From Bremia lactucae (taxonomy: Eukaryota > Oomycota > Peronosporomycetes > Peronosporales > Peronosporaceae), in the NCBI RefSeq assembly GCF_004359215.1, contig NC_090613.1:4817050-4876118 (forward strand): 59,069 bases of DNA, given 5' to 3'. Positions 1-9,043 of the stretch are shown piece after piece (within the stretch, counting starts at the first letter, position 1; each line of letters begins with the position of its first letter). The notes below the pieces were generated by a model that saw only the letters and a program-made list of their open reading frames with translations, did not search any database and had not been told where the DNA came from. A program made the position numbers and the translations under genes.

Positions 1-1467
1 ACCGACTGGCCAGTTCCAGTCGATGTCAAGGGACTTAGAAAGTTCCTTGGTTTAGCGGCGTACTTGCACAAGTACTCTCGCAATTATGCAGAGATGACAG
101 TTCATCTCTCTCGTCTCTTGAAAAAAGACGAGAAATGGTTATGGAACGCTGATTGTCAGCGTTCGTTTGAAGGTATCAAGCAAAGCTTGATGCAATCGCC
201 CATCTTGGCGATTGCAGATCAAGACAGACCATTCCATGTGGTCTGTGACGCCAGCGATTTCGCAATCGGCTGTGCGTTAATGCAATACGATACAGATGGC
301 GCGGAGCGCGTCGTCTGTTACCAATCGCGTCAGCTGCAACCAGCTGAACGCAATTACCTAGTGCATGACAAGGAGCTCCTTGCCATGAAATATCCATTGG
401 CTAAATTAAGGGTCCATCTCCTAGGAGATAGATCGTTCATCGTATATACGGACCATGCTTCATTACGCACGGTCGTAAACAGCCCACACCTCTCGCAAAA
501 ATTGGCGAGGTGGCTATCCTTCTTCGCGGAGTATAACTTCTCCGTCGAATATAAACCAGGACGACTTAATGTCGTCGCTGATGCGTTATCACGCCGACCC
601 GATTTCGAGTCAGCAGTGCACTCCAACAGTGAAAATAATCTCACTGTTGCAACACTCACTACGAGTGTTCCGTCATCAACCTTAGTTGATGACATAAAGA
701 AAGCCTACACAGAGGATAAGGACCTTCTATGTTTGATGGATTATTTAATGAATCCATCCAATAAATTGTATAAATATTTACCGGCATTAAATCGATCCTC
801 ATCAGTTCGATACACAACACGTAACGGCTTATTGTATTACACAGCCGTTACCGGCGACACCCCACGTGTCGTCGTCCCGACTCACAATGATTTGCGCTTG
901 CGCATCATGTATGAGTGTCACGATGCTCCAACAAGTGGGCATCGTGGACGTGAGAAGAGTAAGTCGCAACTTTTACTGGCCCCGCCAGTATCAGTTCGTG
1001 CGCAAGTACATTCGTGCTCTCGAGGTTTGTCAACGGGTGAAGCCTAGCCCTTCATCCCGTGCACCTCTTCAACCTCTACCACTTCCGGCAGAGTGTTGGC
1101 AGTCCGTATCTATGGACTTCGTCTTCGGATTTCCCGAAGACGATCACAAAAACAATAGAATCCTTGTTTTTGTAGACAGATTCAGCAAGATGGTACATCT
1201 TGCTGCGGTACCAGAGTCGATTACGGCTCCGGGTTGTGCCCGTGTCTTTATCGACACGGTATTCAAACTCCATGGGTTACTTCGTGAACTAGTCTCGGAT
1301 AGAGATCCACGGTTTACGGCGGCGTTTGGCAATCCGTGTTCTGATCTCTCGGAACACGGCTGACTATGTCAACATCCGACCACCCAGAAACGGATGGTCA
1401 AACAGAACGCGTAAATCGCGTCCTTAAAGAGATATTTCGAGGTTACGTCCAATCATATCCGAATTAA
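1..1467 (+). pseudogene. pol: gypsy A1 pol fragment: RT end, RNase H, integrase core
   Basis: One frame is open from base 1 to 1047. It begins with the RT connection motif (KFLGLAAYLHKYSRNYAE). RNase H follows; counting from the Met at 64, the acidic residues are D62 (VCDASDFAIG), E104 (HDKELLAMKY), D130 (YTDHASL) and D173 (VADALSRR). The HHCC integrase zinc finger starts near 900, but the frame shifts near 955. The second frame runs to 1363 with integrase core motifs MDFVFG (about 1112) and SDRDPRF (about 1300). Another indel near 1328 moves to a third frame (HPETDGQTERVNR), which stops at 1465-1467. The protein would copy and integrate the element, but cannot be made as a whole here. Confidence 0.92.
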
Positions 1468-1494
1468 GCGAGTTTTTACCGATGGTCGAATTCA

Positions 1495-1806
1495 CCATCA
1501 ATAATTCGGTGCATGCGTCTACAACGCACACACTGTTCTTCGTGAATGGCCTACGCCACCAATAATTCGGTGCATGCATCTACAACGCACAAACCGTTCT
1601 TCGTGAATGGCCTACGCCATCAATAATTCGGTACAAACGTCTACAACGCACATATCGTTCTTCGTGAATGGCCTACGCTACAATAATTCGGTGCATGCGT
1701 CTACAACGCACACACCGTTCTTCGTGTATGGCCTACGCCATCAATATTTCGGTGCATACGTCTACAACGCACACACCGTTCTTCGTGAATGGCCTACGCC
1801 ATCCGC
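1495..1806 (+). repeat. 61-bp tandem array inside integrase, about five units
   Basis: The block ATAATTCGGTGCATGCGTCT...CTTCGTGAATGGCCTACGCCA recurs with starts near 1501, 1562, 1623, 1683 and 1744, so the spacing is 61, 61, 60 and 61 bp. Each unit encodes the integrase motif NNSVHAST...FFVNGLRH, which is single-copy in copy A2 (about 9,600-9,690). Because 61 is not a multiple of three, each unit changes the reading frame. The expansion disables integrase and is not a length-neutral duplication. Confidence 0.95.
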
Positions 1807-1962
1807 GCTAACCAACCCAATTAGAGGGATCCTCTAGTTTAAGGGGGGTGGACTCGCACGAGCAAAATCATTTCTGGCTCATGCTCATCACGCGTCGAAG
1901 TTAACAACGACGCGAGTGATATCGATGTCGAATAAATCGACATTGAAGATGAGAATGATCTC

Positions 1963-2345
1963 ATGGCAGAACGCACAAAGCGTATTGAAAAAGACAAAAC
2001 AAACGAGTCAGCAGAAGAATTTCTACTAACTGGAGAATCAGTAATCCGTTTCGTTCGGTATTCCATTGCTAACGCAGTGGACCGTCAGAAAAAGAATGCA
2101 GACAAACATGGAAGAGCAAATGTTCATTCATTTAATATTAATGATCTAGTGCTACTCTCTACGGTAAACTTACCTAAGCGATTAGTCACTAATGTGGGTA
2201 GCAGTAAACTACTACCCAAGTTCATTGGGCCTTTCCGTGTACTGCATCGAAGAGACAATGCGCACAATAGAATTGCTACGTAGGATGCGTTCGCATCCTA
2301 CGTTTTACGTTGGTCGGCTCCGCCCGTACCATCATTACGCGGCTT
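1963..2345 (+). pseudogene. pol: gypsy A1 integrase C-terminal domain
   Basis: The open frame starts MAERTKRIEKDKTNES and continues through KHGRANVHSFNINDLVLLST and LPKFIGPFRVL. This is the conserved SH3-like integrase tail just before the chromodomain region. It matches the A2 copy at 9044-9445 (minus) almost residue for residue up to GPF. After that a small indel replaces the expected TIELPRRMRLHP with a stop at about 2283. The DNA beyond it still encodes the family sequence in another frame. Confidence 0.85.
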
Positions 2346-2358
2346 CCCGAGGACGGAT

Positions 2359-3997
2359 TTAACCACCCTTTCCAAGAATCTCCAAGAGATTCTTGTGATC
2401 GCGAACCAGATTCTCATGTTGAACCTGAAGTTTCTCATGCCAATTCCGAATATCGTCGAAACTGCGATGAGCTGACGACAGCTCATCGCGAACAGCGTGA
2501 TATTTCCGTTCGTACTCCAACATGGAGTACGCACTCTTCGAACGGTCTTCCAACCGCTCGATATGGTGAGCCTACCGTCTGCCCCAACGAGCGACGCTTG
2601 CCGTGCTCGTGGTCAAGTCCCTCCTCCAAATCACGGAGGAAGTGATCGATTTTGTTGATCCTCGACATTAGATCACACATGGTTCGGATCTAATCTTCCC
2701 TCCTTCACCACAACTATTGGTGGATTCCCACGGTGATCAACGCTTCCTTGTGGAACGTATCCACAACCACCGTGATGTGAGGGGGCAGCGAACGAGTTAA
2801 CTTGTTCGCTGGCGTGGTTATCCACCTTCATATAACAGCTGGGATCCTCGTTCCCAGCTGGATGCTGACGTTGAGGGCCTCGTCCGTCAGTATGACGAGA
2901 CCCATCCGATGGTTTAGAAGGCCCATCGGAAAACACGCGTCCCTGGCGCTTGTAGATCGATTGCAAAACGTCAATCGCTTCCCGCATCTCGATAGAGATG
3001 CGAGCCCTTCCCCAGGGCGAAGAAAGGGAATGGACATTCCATTTACCCTCTTCGAGTTGTCAATACAACACGGACAGGGATCACCCCACGTGAGGCATGG
3101 AAGCCCAGCCTCACGTGACAACCGATGCAATTTATACTTTGCACCAGTTGGAGTTCGTTTCTCAAACTTAACGCGATTCGCGTTAAGTTTTTGAAGCTTG
3201 GCTTCGCGTCCAATGTCTTTGACATTGCGAATGAACGCGCTCCAGGCTTGCACAAGCGAGACTTTATTTCGCTTATTGTTGCCACTAAACCATCGATGCT
3301 TAGGAAAAGCATCGAGATAAAAATCGTCCTCAGCGCAAAAATTCATCGCGCTGGGATCAAGGTCATCTAGCTTTCTCGCAATAAATAAAGGATATTTATT
3401 GTAAGGAGTAGTTTCTTCAGACAAGCTATTGATAAGCCGTTCTGGCAAAAGCCACGGCTTCTTTTCAGGGACGAGATGAGGCTTTTTACTGTCTTTACTC
3501 CTCTGAGTGGTACCCACTAAAGCAGGGGTACCACAAGAACTTTTATTACGATGGCTTACGCCATCGTCATCAACTTGCACAGAAACACGTGCAGGTGACC
3601 GTACGGGAGACGGAATGGGCAAAGAGGGATCATCCTCATCGTCGGATCAAAAAGACTATTAACTCGTCTCTCAGAATGACTCATAGTCAGCCGCCTGACG
3701 TCTATCAGGCGACTGTTCTATTCTCCCCGAGTCGGCCATTTCGTCCGACTCGCATTCGTAGTCGACCTCCAAAGAGGGGTCGTATTCACATGGTGAATCA
3801 CCACGTGCACCCGCATTATCTAGCGTTAAACGAGTGGAAGATACTACGGCAGACGTTTCGGCTGCCGCAAGAGATAACAGTGCGTCACCCGCGGCTGCAC
3901 GAACCGCAGCCGAAGGCGCAGCACTATCAACACCCCGCATGAGTTTGTTCTTCATGCGATGGAATTTAAAATGATGGTTCTGACCAATTAACATCAT
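2359..3997 (-). pseudogene. antisense ORF of gypsy A1 (aORF-A), frameshifted
   Basis: I do not know a function. On the strand opposite pol there is nearly continuous coding potential from just inside the 3' LTR to the end of integrase. The pieces are 3997-3671, 3622-2828 (264 codons), 2987-2673, 2680-2483 and 2553-2359, joined by small frame changes. The N-terminal part is Ala/Ser rich, then acidic: YDPSLEVDYECESDE, followed by SDDEDDPSLPIPSPVRSP. The middle holds a basic, aromatic stretch (PKHRWFSGNNKRNK, LVQAWSAFIRNVKDI) and a Cys pair (CPCC). The last piece is strongly helical (MLEYERKYHAVRDELSSAHR, then LQVQHENLVRDHKNLLEIL), a likely coiled coil. The acidic motif and overall architecture recur in family B (55697-57000 and 27370-28704). 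Antisense extra ORFs are known in some plant gypsy lineages (Grande, RIRE2, Retand). It could still be partly a shadow of the chromodomain on the other strand, but about 1 kb lies outside pol. Confidence 0.6.
2719..2925 (+). pseudogene. pol: gypsy A1 chromodomain
   Basis: The plus strand reads DSHGDQRFLVERIHNHR, then LVRWRGYPPSYNSWDP and VEGLVRQYDETHP. This is the aromatic-cage chromodomain that chromoviral integrases use to target chromatin. A stop follows QRTS within the first half. The domain lies well downstream of the integrase tail (2283). Its reverse strand is open as part of the antisense ORF at 2359-3997. Confidence 0.8.
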
Positions 3998-4060
3998 TTT
4001 GAAATTAAGTGGTCACATAGTGACCACTCCATCCAATGACAGTCAGAGTGATTGTTGTTT

Positions 4061-4073
4061 AAGAGAGGGGTGA
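4061..4073 (+). promoter_or_regulatory. polypurine tract of gypsy A1
   Basis: AAGAGAGGGGTGA lies immediately before the LTR start TGTAACGGGG. This is the expected site for priming plus-strand DNA synthesis. Confidence 0.75.
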
Positions 4074-4420
4074 TGTAACGGGGTGTATCGTTACATGAAA
4101 TTAACACTTAAAGGTTGTAAATAAATATATTATCTAAAATGTAGATAATATTTGGAGGATATTTTTTTAAATAGTAATGTTCAGAAATCTTATCCATAAA
4201 TAGGTACAGGCTATTATATATATTTATTTCGCAGACTAATCAACTGTAGATGTAAACAAAAGAGAGAAACAGATAAGATAAGATTTCAATTGCATGTTTA
4301 GTATTAGTTAAAATTAAGTTAGAGTTAACAGATAGAATGAAGAGATACTTAATTATATTAATACAGCTTTTATTTTACCCTCTTTAAGCTAGTTACCTTT
4401 AAGAGAAGTCTTCCTCGGCA
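4074..4420 (+). repeat. LTR of gypsy family A, followed by a 5' leader
   Basis: The LTR starts TGTAACGGGGTGTATCG and ends near CTTCCTCGGCA (347 bp). Its start matches 33,739 onward, and its end matches the LTR ends beside A2 (TGCAGAGGAAG on the opposite strand). It has a polypurine tract upstream, so it is the 3' LTR of A1. It is also followed by the family's untranslated leader (4421 to about 4520), which normally follows a 5' LTR. The single LTR therefore joins two head-to-tail copies, the second cut off by the copia element. Confidence 0.82.
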
Positions 4421-4451
4421 GGTACTAGTGTACGTGAAATAACGTAAGACA

Positions 4452-4504
4452 CCACTCGCAACTGAAGCAGTGCGAAGTGGACTTTTACTGAAGCAGTACA
4501 AGTC
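4452..4504 (+). other. two consecutive RNA hairpins in the gypsy A leader
   Basis: The first hairpin (4452-4480) pairs CCACT, CGCA and CTG around an AAG loop, with one bulged A on each side. The second (4480-4504) pairs GACTTTTACTG with CAGTACAAGTC around AAG, with one mismatch. The equivalent second hairpin of A2 is perfect (14385-14409), and one base pair has swapped G-C for C-G between the copies. Retroelement leaders often carry packaging or translation signals; that role is inference here. Confidence 0.6.
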
Positions 4505-4618
4505 GTAGTGCACCGTTACAGTAATCATGCTCTCGTGTTATAGTCACAACGAAAATAAGCTGCCGAGAAGAGCTGTATACGTCACGATGTGGAGAAGATT
4601 GTCTTTTGTGTAGATATA

Positions 4619-4734
4619 TTATAGCAGAGAAGACAAATTGTAGTCAGGAAGTAAATTGGAAAGTATATTAGTCTTTAGAAAACTTACACATGCAATCAGC
4701 CACTCCTTTGTAGAAGCACTACAAAGGTCTCACA
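4619..4734 (-). repeat. 3' LTR of the copia element, with a terminal hairpin
   Basis: On the minus strand the LTR appears to start TGTGAGACCTTTGTAG and end CTTCTCTGCTATA, about 116 bp. A perfect 9-bp stem with a 5-base loop lies near its start (4705-4727, CCTTTGTAG/CTACAAAGG). The ends are not a clean TG...CA, so the outer boundary is uncertain by a few bases. The matching piece at the other end is 8969-9019 only. Confidence 0.6.
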
Positions 4735-4854
4735 TGACTCGTTTCTTTCTTCATATAACCGATTGCTGTAGTTTCACTTTCTGTGTCCGTTGCAAAACGA
4801 TTACAATCAAACATCATCATGACGTTTGATTGTTCACAAAATGTCCAACATCAA

Positions 4855-6330
4855 CACTCCTCCTCGACTAGAAAGTCTCCAATATTTGTCTTTGCCACGA
4901 GAAATTGGAACTTGTTGGTCGAAATTGCCTTAGTTAGAAAATCGGCGAGCTGTGACTTGGTTTCAATATACTCCAGCTGAATGACCTTGGCCTTGACTTG
5001 GTCGCGAACAAAGTGATAGCGAATATCAATGTGTTTCGCTCGACTGTGATACCTTCTTTCTTCGCAATAGCAATCGCACTCTGGTTGTCTTCAAACACAA
5101 CCACTGGAGCGTTAATCTTGACCTTCATCTCCATCAATAAATTCTTTGACCACTAATTTCTTGAATGCACAACGAAAGTGCCACATATTCAGCTTCAGCA
5201 GTACTTAGTGATACACTATTCTGAAGCTTCGACTTGAATATGACTGGAGAGTCATTGACCACCCACCATGACTCCAGATGTCGACCATCGACTATCTTTG
5301 TCACTTCCCAATCTGCGTCACTAAATGCACTCAGCTTCAGGTCACCAGGCTTGCCTCGATAACAAATTCCGTTTGTTGCAGTCGACTTTAGATAGCGCAG
5401 CACACGAATGGCTGCATTCCAGTGTTCTTCACTCGGTTTTTCCAAATGTCGACTCAGTCGATCTACTGTAAATGCAATGTCAGGTCTTGAACCTGTCGCC
5501 ACATAAAGGAGTGATCCTACCAGGGATCGATTAGGTCGATTCTCCATTTTCGGGTCCTTTTCCTCGCACTTAAGCGTGACTTGACCTTCCACACTTGGGT
5601 TGTAAACAACTTTCGCCCCGACTTGAGTGAACTTTACGACCGTTCTGTCAATGCACGCATTTTGGCTGATCTTGAGCTTCCTTGTATGCTGTGCATAGTC
5701 CACCTCAATGCCCAGAATAAATCTCACATTGCCTAGCGTCTTTAATTTAAAAAGACTTGCAAGTTCATCTGCAACTTTGTCATTTAAATCAGCAGAAGTA
5801 CCTCCAATCAGTATATCATCGACATACAGCATTACGTAAATCCACGAAAGGTTTCCATCGTGAAGGACAAAGACGCACGGGTCCGAAACACATGGCACAA
5901 AACCCATGTTGCAAAACACCTTCGAAATTGTCTTGAACCATAATGCAGCAGCCTGTTTTAATCCATACAAACTTCTGTTAAGCTTCAAAACTTGGCCTGC
6001 TTCCATTTCGACACCCTGAGGCGTAGAAATGTATACATCTTCGTTCAACGCCATTATTGAACGCAGCATCAACATCATACTGGTGAATTGTCATTCGATG
6101 ATGACAACACACAGCCAGGAAGACGCGAATAGAATTCATGTTCGCAACCGGCAAATATGTTTCGTGGTAGTCAACTCCATAGGTTTGACGATAACCCAAC
6201 GCCACAAGTCGAGCTTTGTACTGCTCAATATCACCATATTCGTTTCTCTTGATTGCAAAAACTCATAAAAATCATGGTTCCAATCACCTTTTTCGTTGGA
6301 GAATTCTCCACTACAGTCCATGTCTTTTTG
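4855..6330 (-). pseudogene. pol: copia reverse transcriptase and RNase H
   Basis: The long frame (6078-5134) carries LKLNRSLYGLKQAAALWF, the YVDD active site in MLYVDDILIGG, LGIEVDY, and RNase H motifs SDADWEV and SLSTAEAEYVALSLC. The upstream RT part (6205-5978) reads GVDYHETYLPVANMNSIRVFL and IHQYDVDAAFNNG in another frame, so one indel lies near 6,070. Downstream, 5137-4934 reads VVVFEDNQSAIAIAKKEG and then shifts frame again before the RNase H end near 4,860. Catalytic motifs are present, but at least two frameshifts separate the domains. Confidence 0.9.
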
Positions 6331-6929
6331 TTATCCAGTGCCTTAAGTTTGACCTTTATTGCATCACTCCACATCTTGGATTGAGGAGACGCCATTGCAT
6401 CTTGGTATGTAGATGGAGTTTCGAGTGCTGCATTTGCTTGCTCATACTCAATTCAATATCTCTTTGAGGCCCGAGTCTCTGGCTCCTTACTGCGCGATGT
6501 ACCATGTACAGTAGACGTCCTGACTGGAACCAAAGCTTGATATTCACAGTTAAAAGATGGTAACGCGAGCGGGGCGTATTGACAACCAAATTGAGATGAT
6601 TGCACCATAGAGAAATCAGTGTGAAAATCCAAGTCCCCCTTGGGCACAATGTCTCGAGTCGTATCCACATCCAAATCAGTTGGCTCCATGTAAATATCAT
6701 CGATATCGAAAGCAGAATCAGACACATGCTCAATTTTTGTCGTGGAGTTATAGACTCAAAATTCACCTGGAGGTGAAATGACTTGACCGTTACCAGTCTG
6801 GTCACAACCGTCGGCTCTACGTCACGTTGAGTAGTTATAATTGGTAATTGAAAAACATCTGCATCGTCATCATTGTCATGATCCACACGTGTAGTGACCT
6901 GTATATCTCCAATCACTTGCACATAGTTG

Positions 6930-7896
6930 GACCTTGGCAACTCTTCTAAAATCACTGACCACGTGATCTCCAGTCGATCAGACTCGAAATTCCAGACACG
7001 ATATCCCTTCACATTGTGTGAGTAACCCAAAAACATGCATCGAAATGCCTTTTTGTCCAAATTTAGACGTTTTGGTTTTGCAATGTGTGCGTAACCTTTT
7101 GCACCGAACACTCGCATGTGCGACAGATACGGCTTGGTTCCAAAACACACTTCAAATGGGGTTTTTGGTTGGGTGAGAGGCGCACGTACCTCGATTAGTC
7201 ACGTAAACTGCAGTATTCATCGCTTCAGCCCACCATTTCTTTTCCACTTGCATGTAATTTAGCATCGATCTTGCTCGTTCTGTCAGTGTTCGATTTAGTC
7301 TTTCAGCCATTTAATTTTGCTGTGGCGAATATGGTACTGAAGCTTGGTGCAATATTCCAGCTTTTCGACATACTTCTTCAAATCGCTTGTTGATGTACTC
7401 GCCACCATTGTCGGTGCGTATACTCTTGATCTTGGTACTTAACTGGTTTTCCATCATCGACTTGTACTCGATGAACTTATCCACCACATTTGACTTGTGT
7501 GCAATATAGTATGCGACCACATAGCGTGAATAATCATCTAAAAATGTCACTACGAACCTTGCTCCTCCTTGCGTCTTGGTCTCCATTGGTCCCATCACGT
7601 CGCTGTAAATAACTTGGAGCAGTGAAGTAGTCTTAACTTCACCGTACTTAGACTTCGGAAACGGCTTGACTACGACTCGCCCGTCACACACCTTTCGCAT
7701 ATTTCGTCTTGACCATCATCAACATTACGCGAATCTTGCATCTTAAAACCTCTAAACACTTGTCGAGGGTTAAAGTTGCCTTCAATGCCAAGTGTCCTAG
7801 TCTTGCGTGCCATACACTTAAACTCATAGGTTTCGCTCCATCACCAACCTCGTCATTCGCATTTGCAATTTCCAATGTATCACACTCCCAACACAA
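6930..7896 (-). pseudogene. pol: copia integrase
   Basis: The GAG-pre-integrase motif VWHARLGHLALKATL lies at about 7,800. The core follows in a second frame (7700-7311) with the first Asp in IYSDVMGPM and FLDDYSRYV, and the second Asp in IRTDNGGEY. The frame ends in a single stop exactly after SVPYSPQQN, where the third catalytic residue would follow; translation resumes as MAERLNRTLTERARSML. The C-terminal part (7150 down to about 6,930) reads VFGAKGYAHIAKPKRLNLDKK and CMFLGYSHNVKGYRVWN. One frameshift and one nonsense change disable it. Confidence 0.88.
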
Positions 7897-8814
7897 ACAA
7901 TTTACCCTTTTGGGCCACTTGAGTCAACACTTCTTGACCATTCCTGATCTCACACATTTTGCTCTGAAAAATGACAAGTAACTCTTTTGCAGACAATGCA
8001 GGAACTGAAAGGAGACGACGATCCAGCTCTAGAACGTACAACACGTCTTTAACACGTATTGGTTTCTTGTTCTTTAAGATGACACAATATGTCCCAACTC
8101 CAGCAGCCAAAACTGTTTCTCCATTCGCGGTCGAAATTCCAACAGACTTGTTAAGCGATCTGATTTCCACAAACTCATCTTGGTATGGGCACATATGACT
8201 ACTCGCACCACCTTCAGAGCTATGTTCAATTACAGTGAACGCTTGCTCAGAGCTTTTCTTTTTGTATCGATTCTTCCAGCAATCTTGTTTCTTGTGTCCA
8301 TTTCTGCCGCATACAAAACACGTTCCAGTAAACTTGTTTTTTTGCTTCCTTCGACCGAAAACTCTGAAATTTCTTGTAGCTTTCCATGCAATTTCGCTCT
8401 TCTCCTTTTGAGCAATGCCTTCGTATTCACGATGAAGCATCTCCTTGGCTTGGAACAAATCAATTTCCCTCGTGTTCTCGATAATCTTGACGATCTGATC
8501 GCATTCATCAGACAAGCTTCCAAGCAGACCCACGAGCCGCTCATCGTGCGCGACCTCGTCACTGACAGCTTGCATTGAAATACACAGCTCATCAAACTTG
8601 AGAAAGTGATCCATTACACTTCCTCGCTTCTGCATCTTGAGCTCGTGCAATTGTCGACGCATCTGCACCCGATTATGAATGCTTCTGCGAAGAAAGAAGC
8701 TCTAGTCTCCCACGCTTCTGCAGTTGTCTCTGCATTTCGAACCATGGACTGAAGACTAGGGTTGATCATCGTACACACGTTTGCGAAGGTCTTCATATCG
8801 TTGACTTCCATCAA
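7880..8814 (-). pseudogene. gag: copia gag, zinc knuckle and damaged protease
   Basis: The 262-codon frame (8668-7880) begins with the gag capsid-like region (QMRRQLHELKMQKRGSVMDHF). It has a CX2CX4HX4C zinc knuckle (CFVCGRNGHKKQDC) and continues into the aspartic protease (GGASSHMC ... FVEIRSLNKSVGISTANGET). The protease catalytic triplet DSG is replaced: the sequence before GASSHMC reads HSSEG, so the Asp is absent. An earlier gag segment (8814-8614) lies in another frame. Confidence 0.85.
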
Positions 8815-9043
8815 GACGCGCTAGCGTCATCTTCACACGGTGCCTTCGTCGCGTCGATGTGCTCAACAGCCCCTTCTTGGCGAGCTTCATTCGCGCGTTA
8901 AACTCCCACCGAAGTAGTTGTCTTCGTTGAGAACATCGTTCACTCCCACCGTATTTGGGCTGATAACCTATAGCAGAGAAGACAACTTGTAGTCAGGAAG
9001 TAAATTGGAAAGTATATTTTAAGGGTTCTTGAAAAGGGTGGTC

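Larger units (their letters stand above)
1..4073 (+). mobile_element. Ty3/gypsy retrotransposon A1, internal region, cut by the window edge
   Basis: The plus strand reads the end of reverse transcriptase, RNase H, integrase and a chromodomain in the order typical of Ty3/gypsy elements of the chromovirus type. A polypurine tract and an LTR beginning TGTAACGGGG follow. The element is defective: pol is broken by at least two frameshifts, a stop and a tandem expansion inside integrase. A long ORF lies antisense between integrase and the LTR. A second copy of the family (A2) lies in the opposite orientation at 9.0-14.5 kb, with a copia element between them. The 5' part lies outside the window. Confidence 0.93.
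4619..9019 (-). mobile_element. Ty1/copia retrotransposon inserted between gypsy A1 and A2
   Basis: The minus strand reads gag, protease, integrase, reverse transcriptase, RNase H, the copia gene order. It is flanked by a roughly 50-bp direct repeat (4619-4672 and 8969-9019: AGCAGAGAAGACAA...GTAGTCAGGAAG), the shared part of its LTRs. Next to the right-hand copy, the minus strand reads GGTTATCAGCCC, close to the initiator-tRNA-Met primer-binding site common in copia elements. The coding region has few lesions compared with the surrounding gypsy copies, so it is probably the younger insertion. The right LTR is cut short at the A2 junction. Confidence 0.93.

Noticed and set aside
1495..1806. 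Regular array that could suggest a CRISPR
   Set aside because: The 61-bp units are direct tandem copies of integrase coding sequence with no variable spacers, in a eukaryotic transposon.
3589..3942. Plus-strand ORF of 117 codons near the A1 LTR
   Set aside because: The opposite strand carries the acidic motif shared with family B, so this is its shadow.
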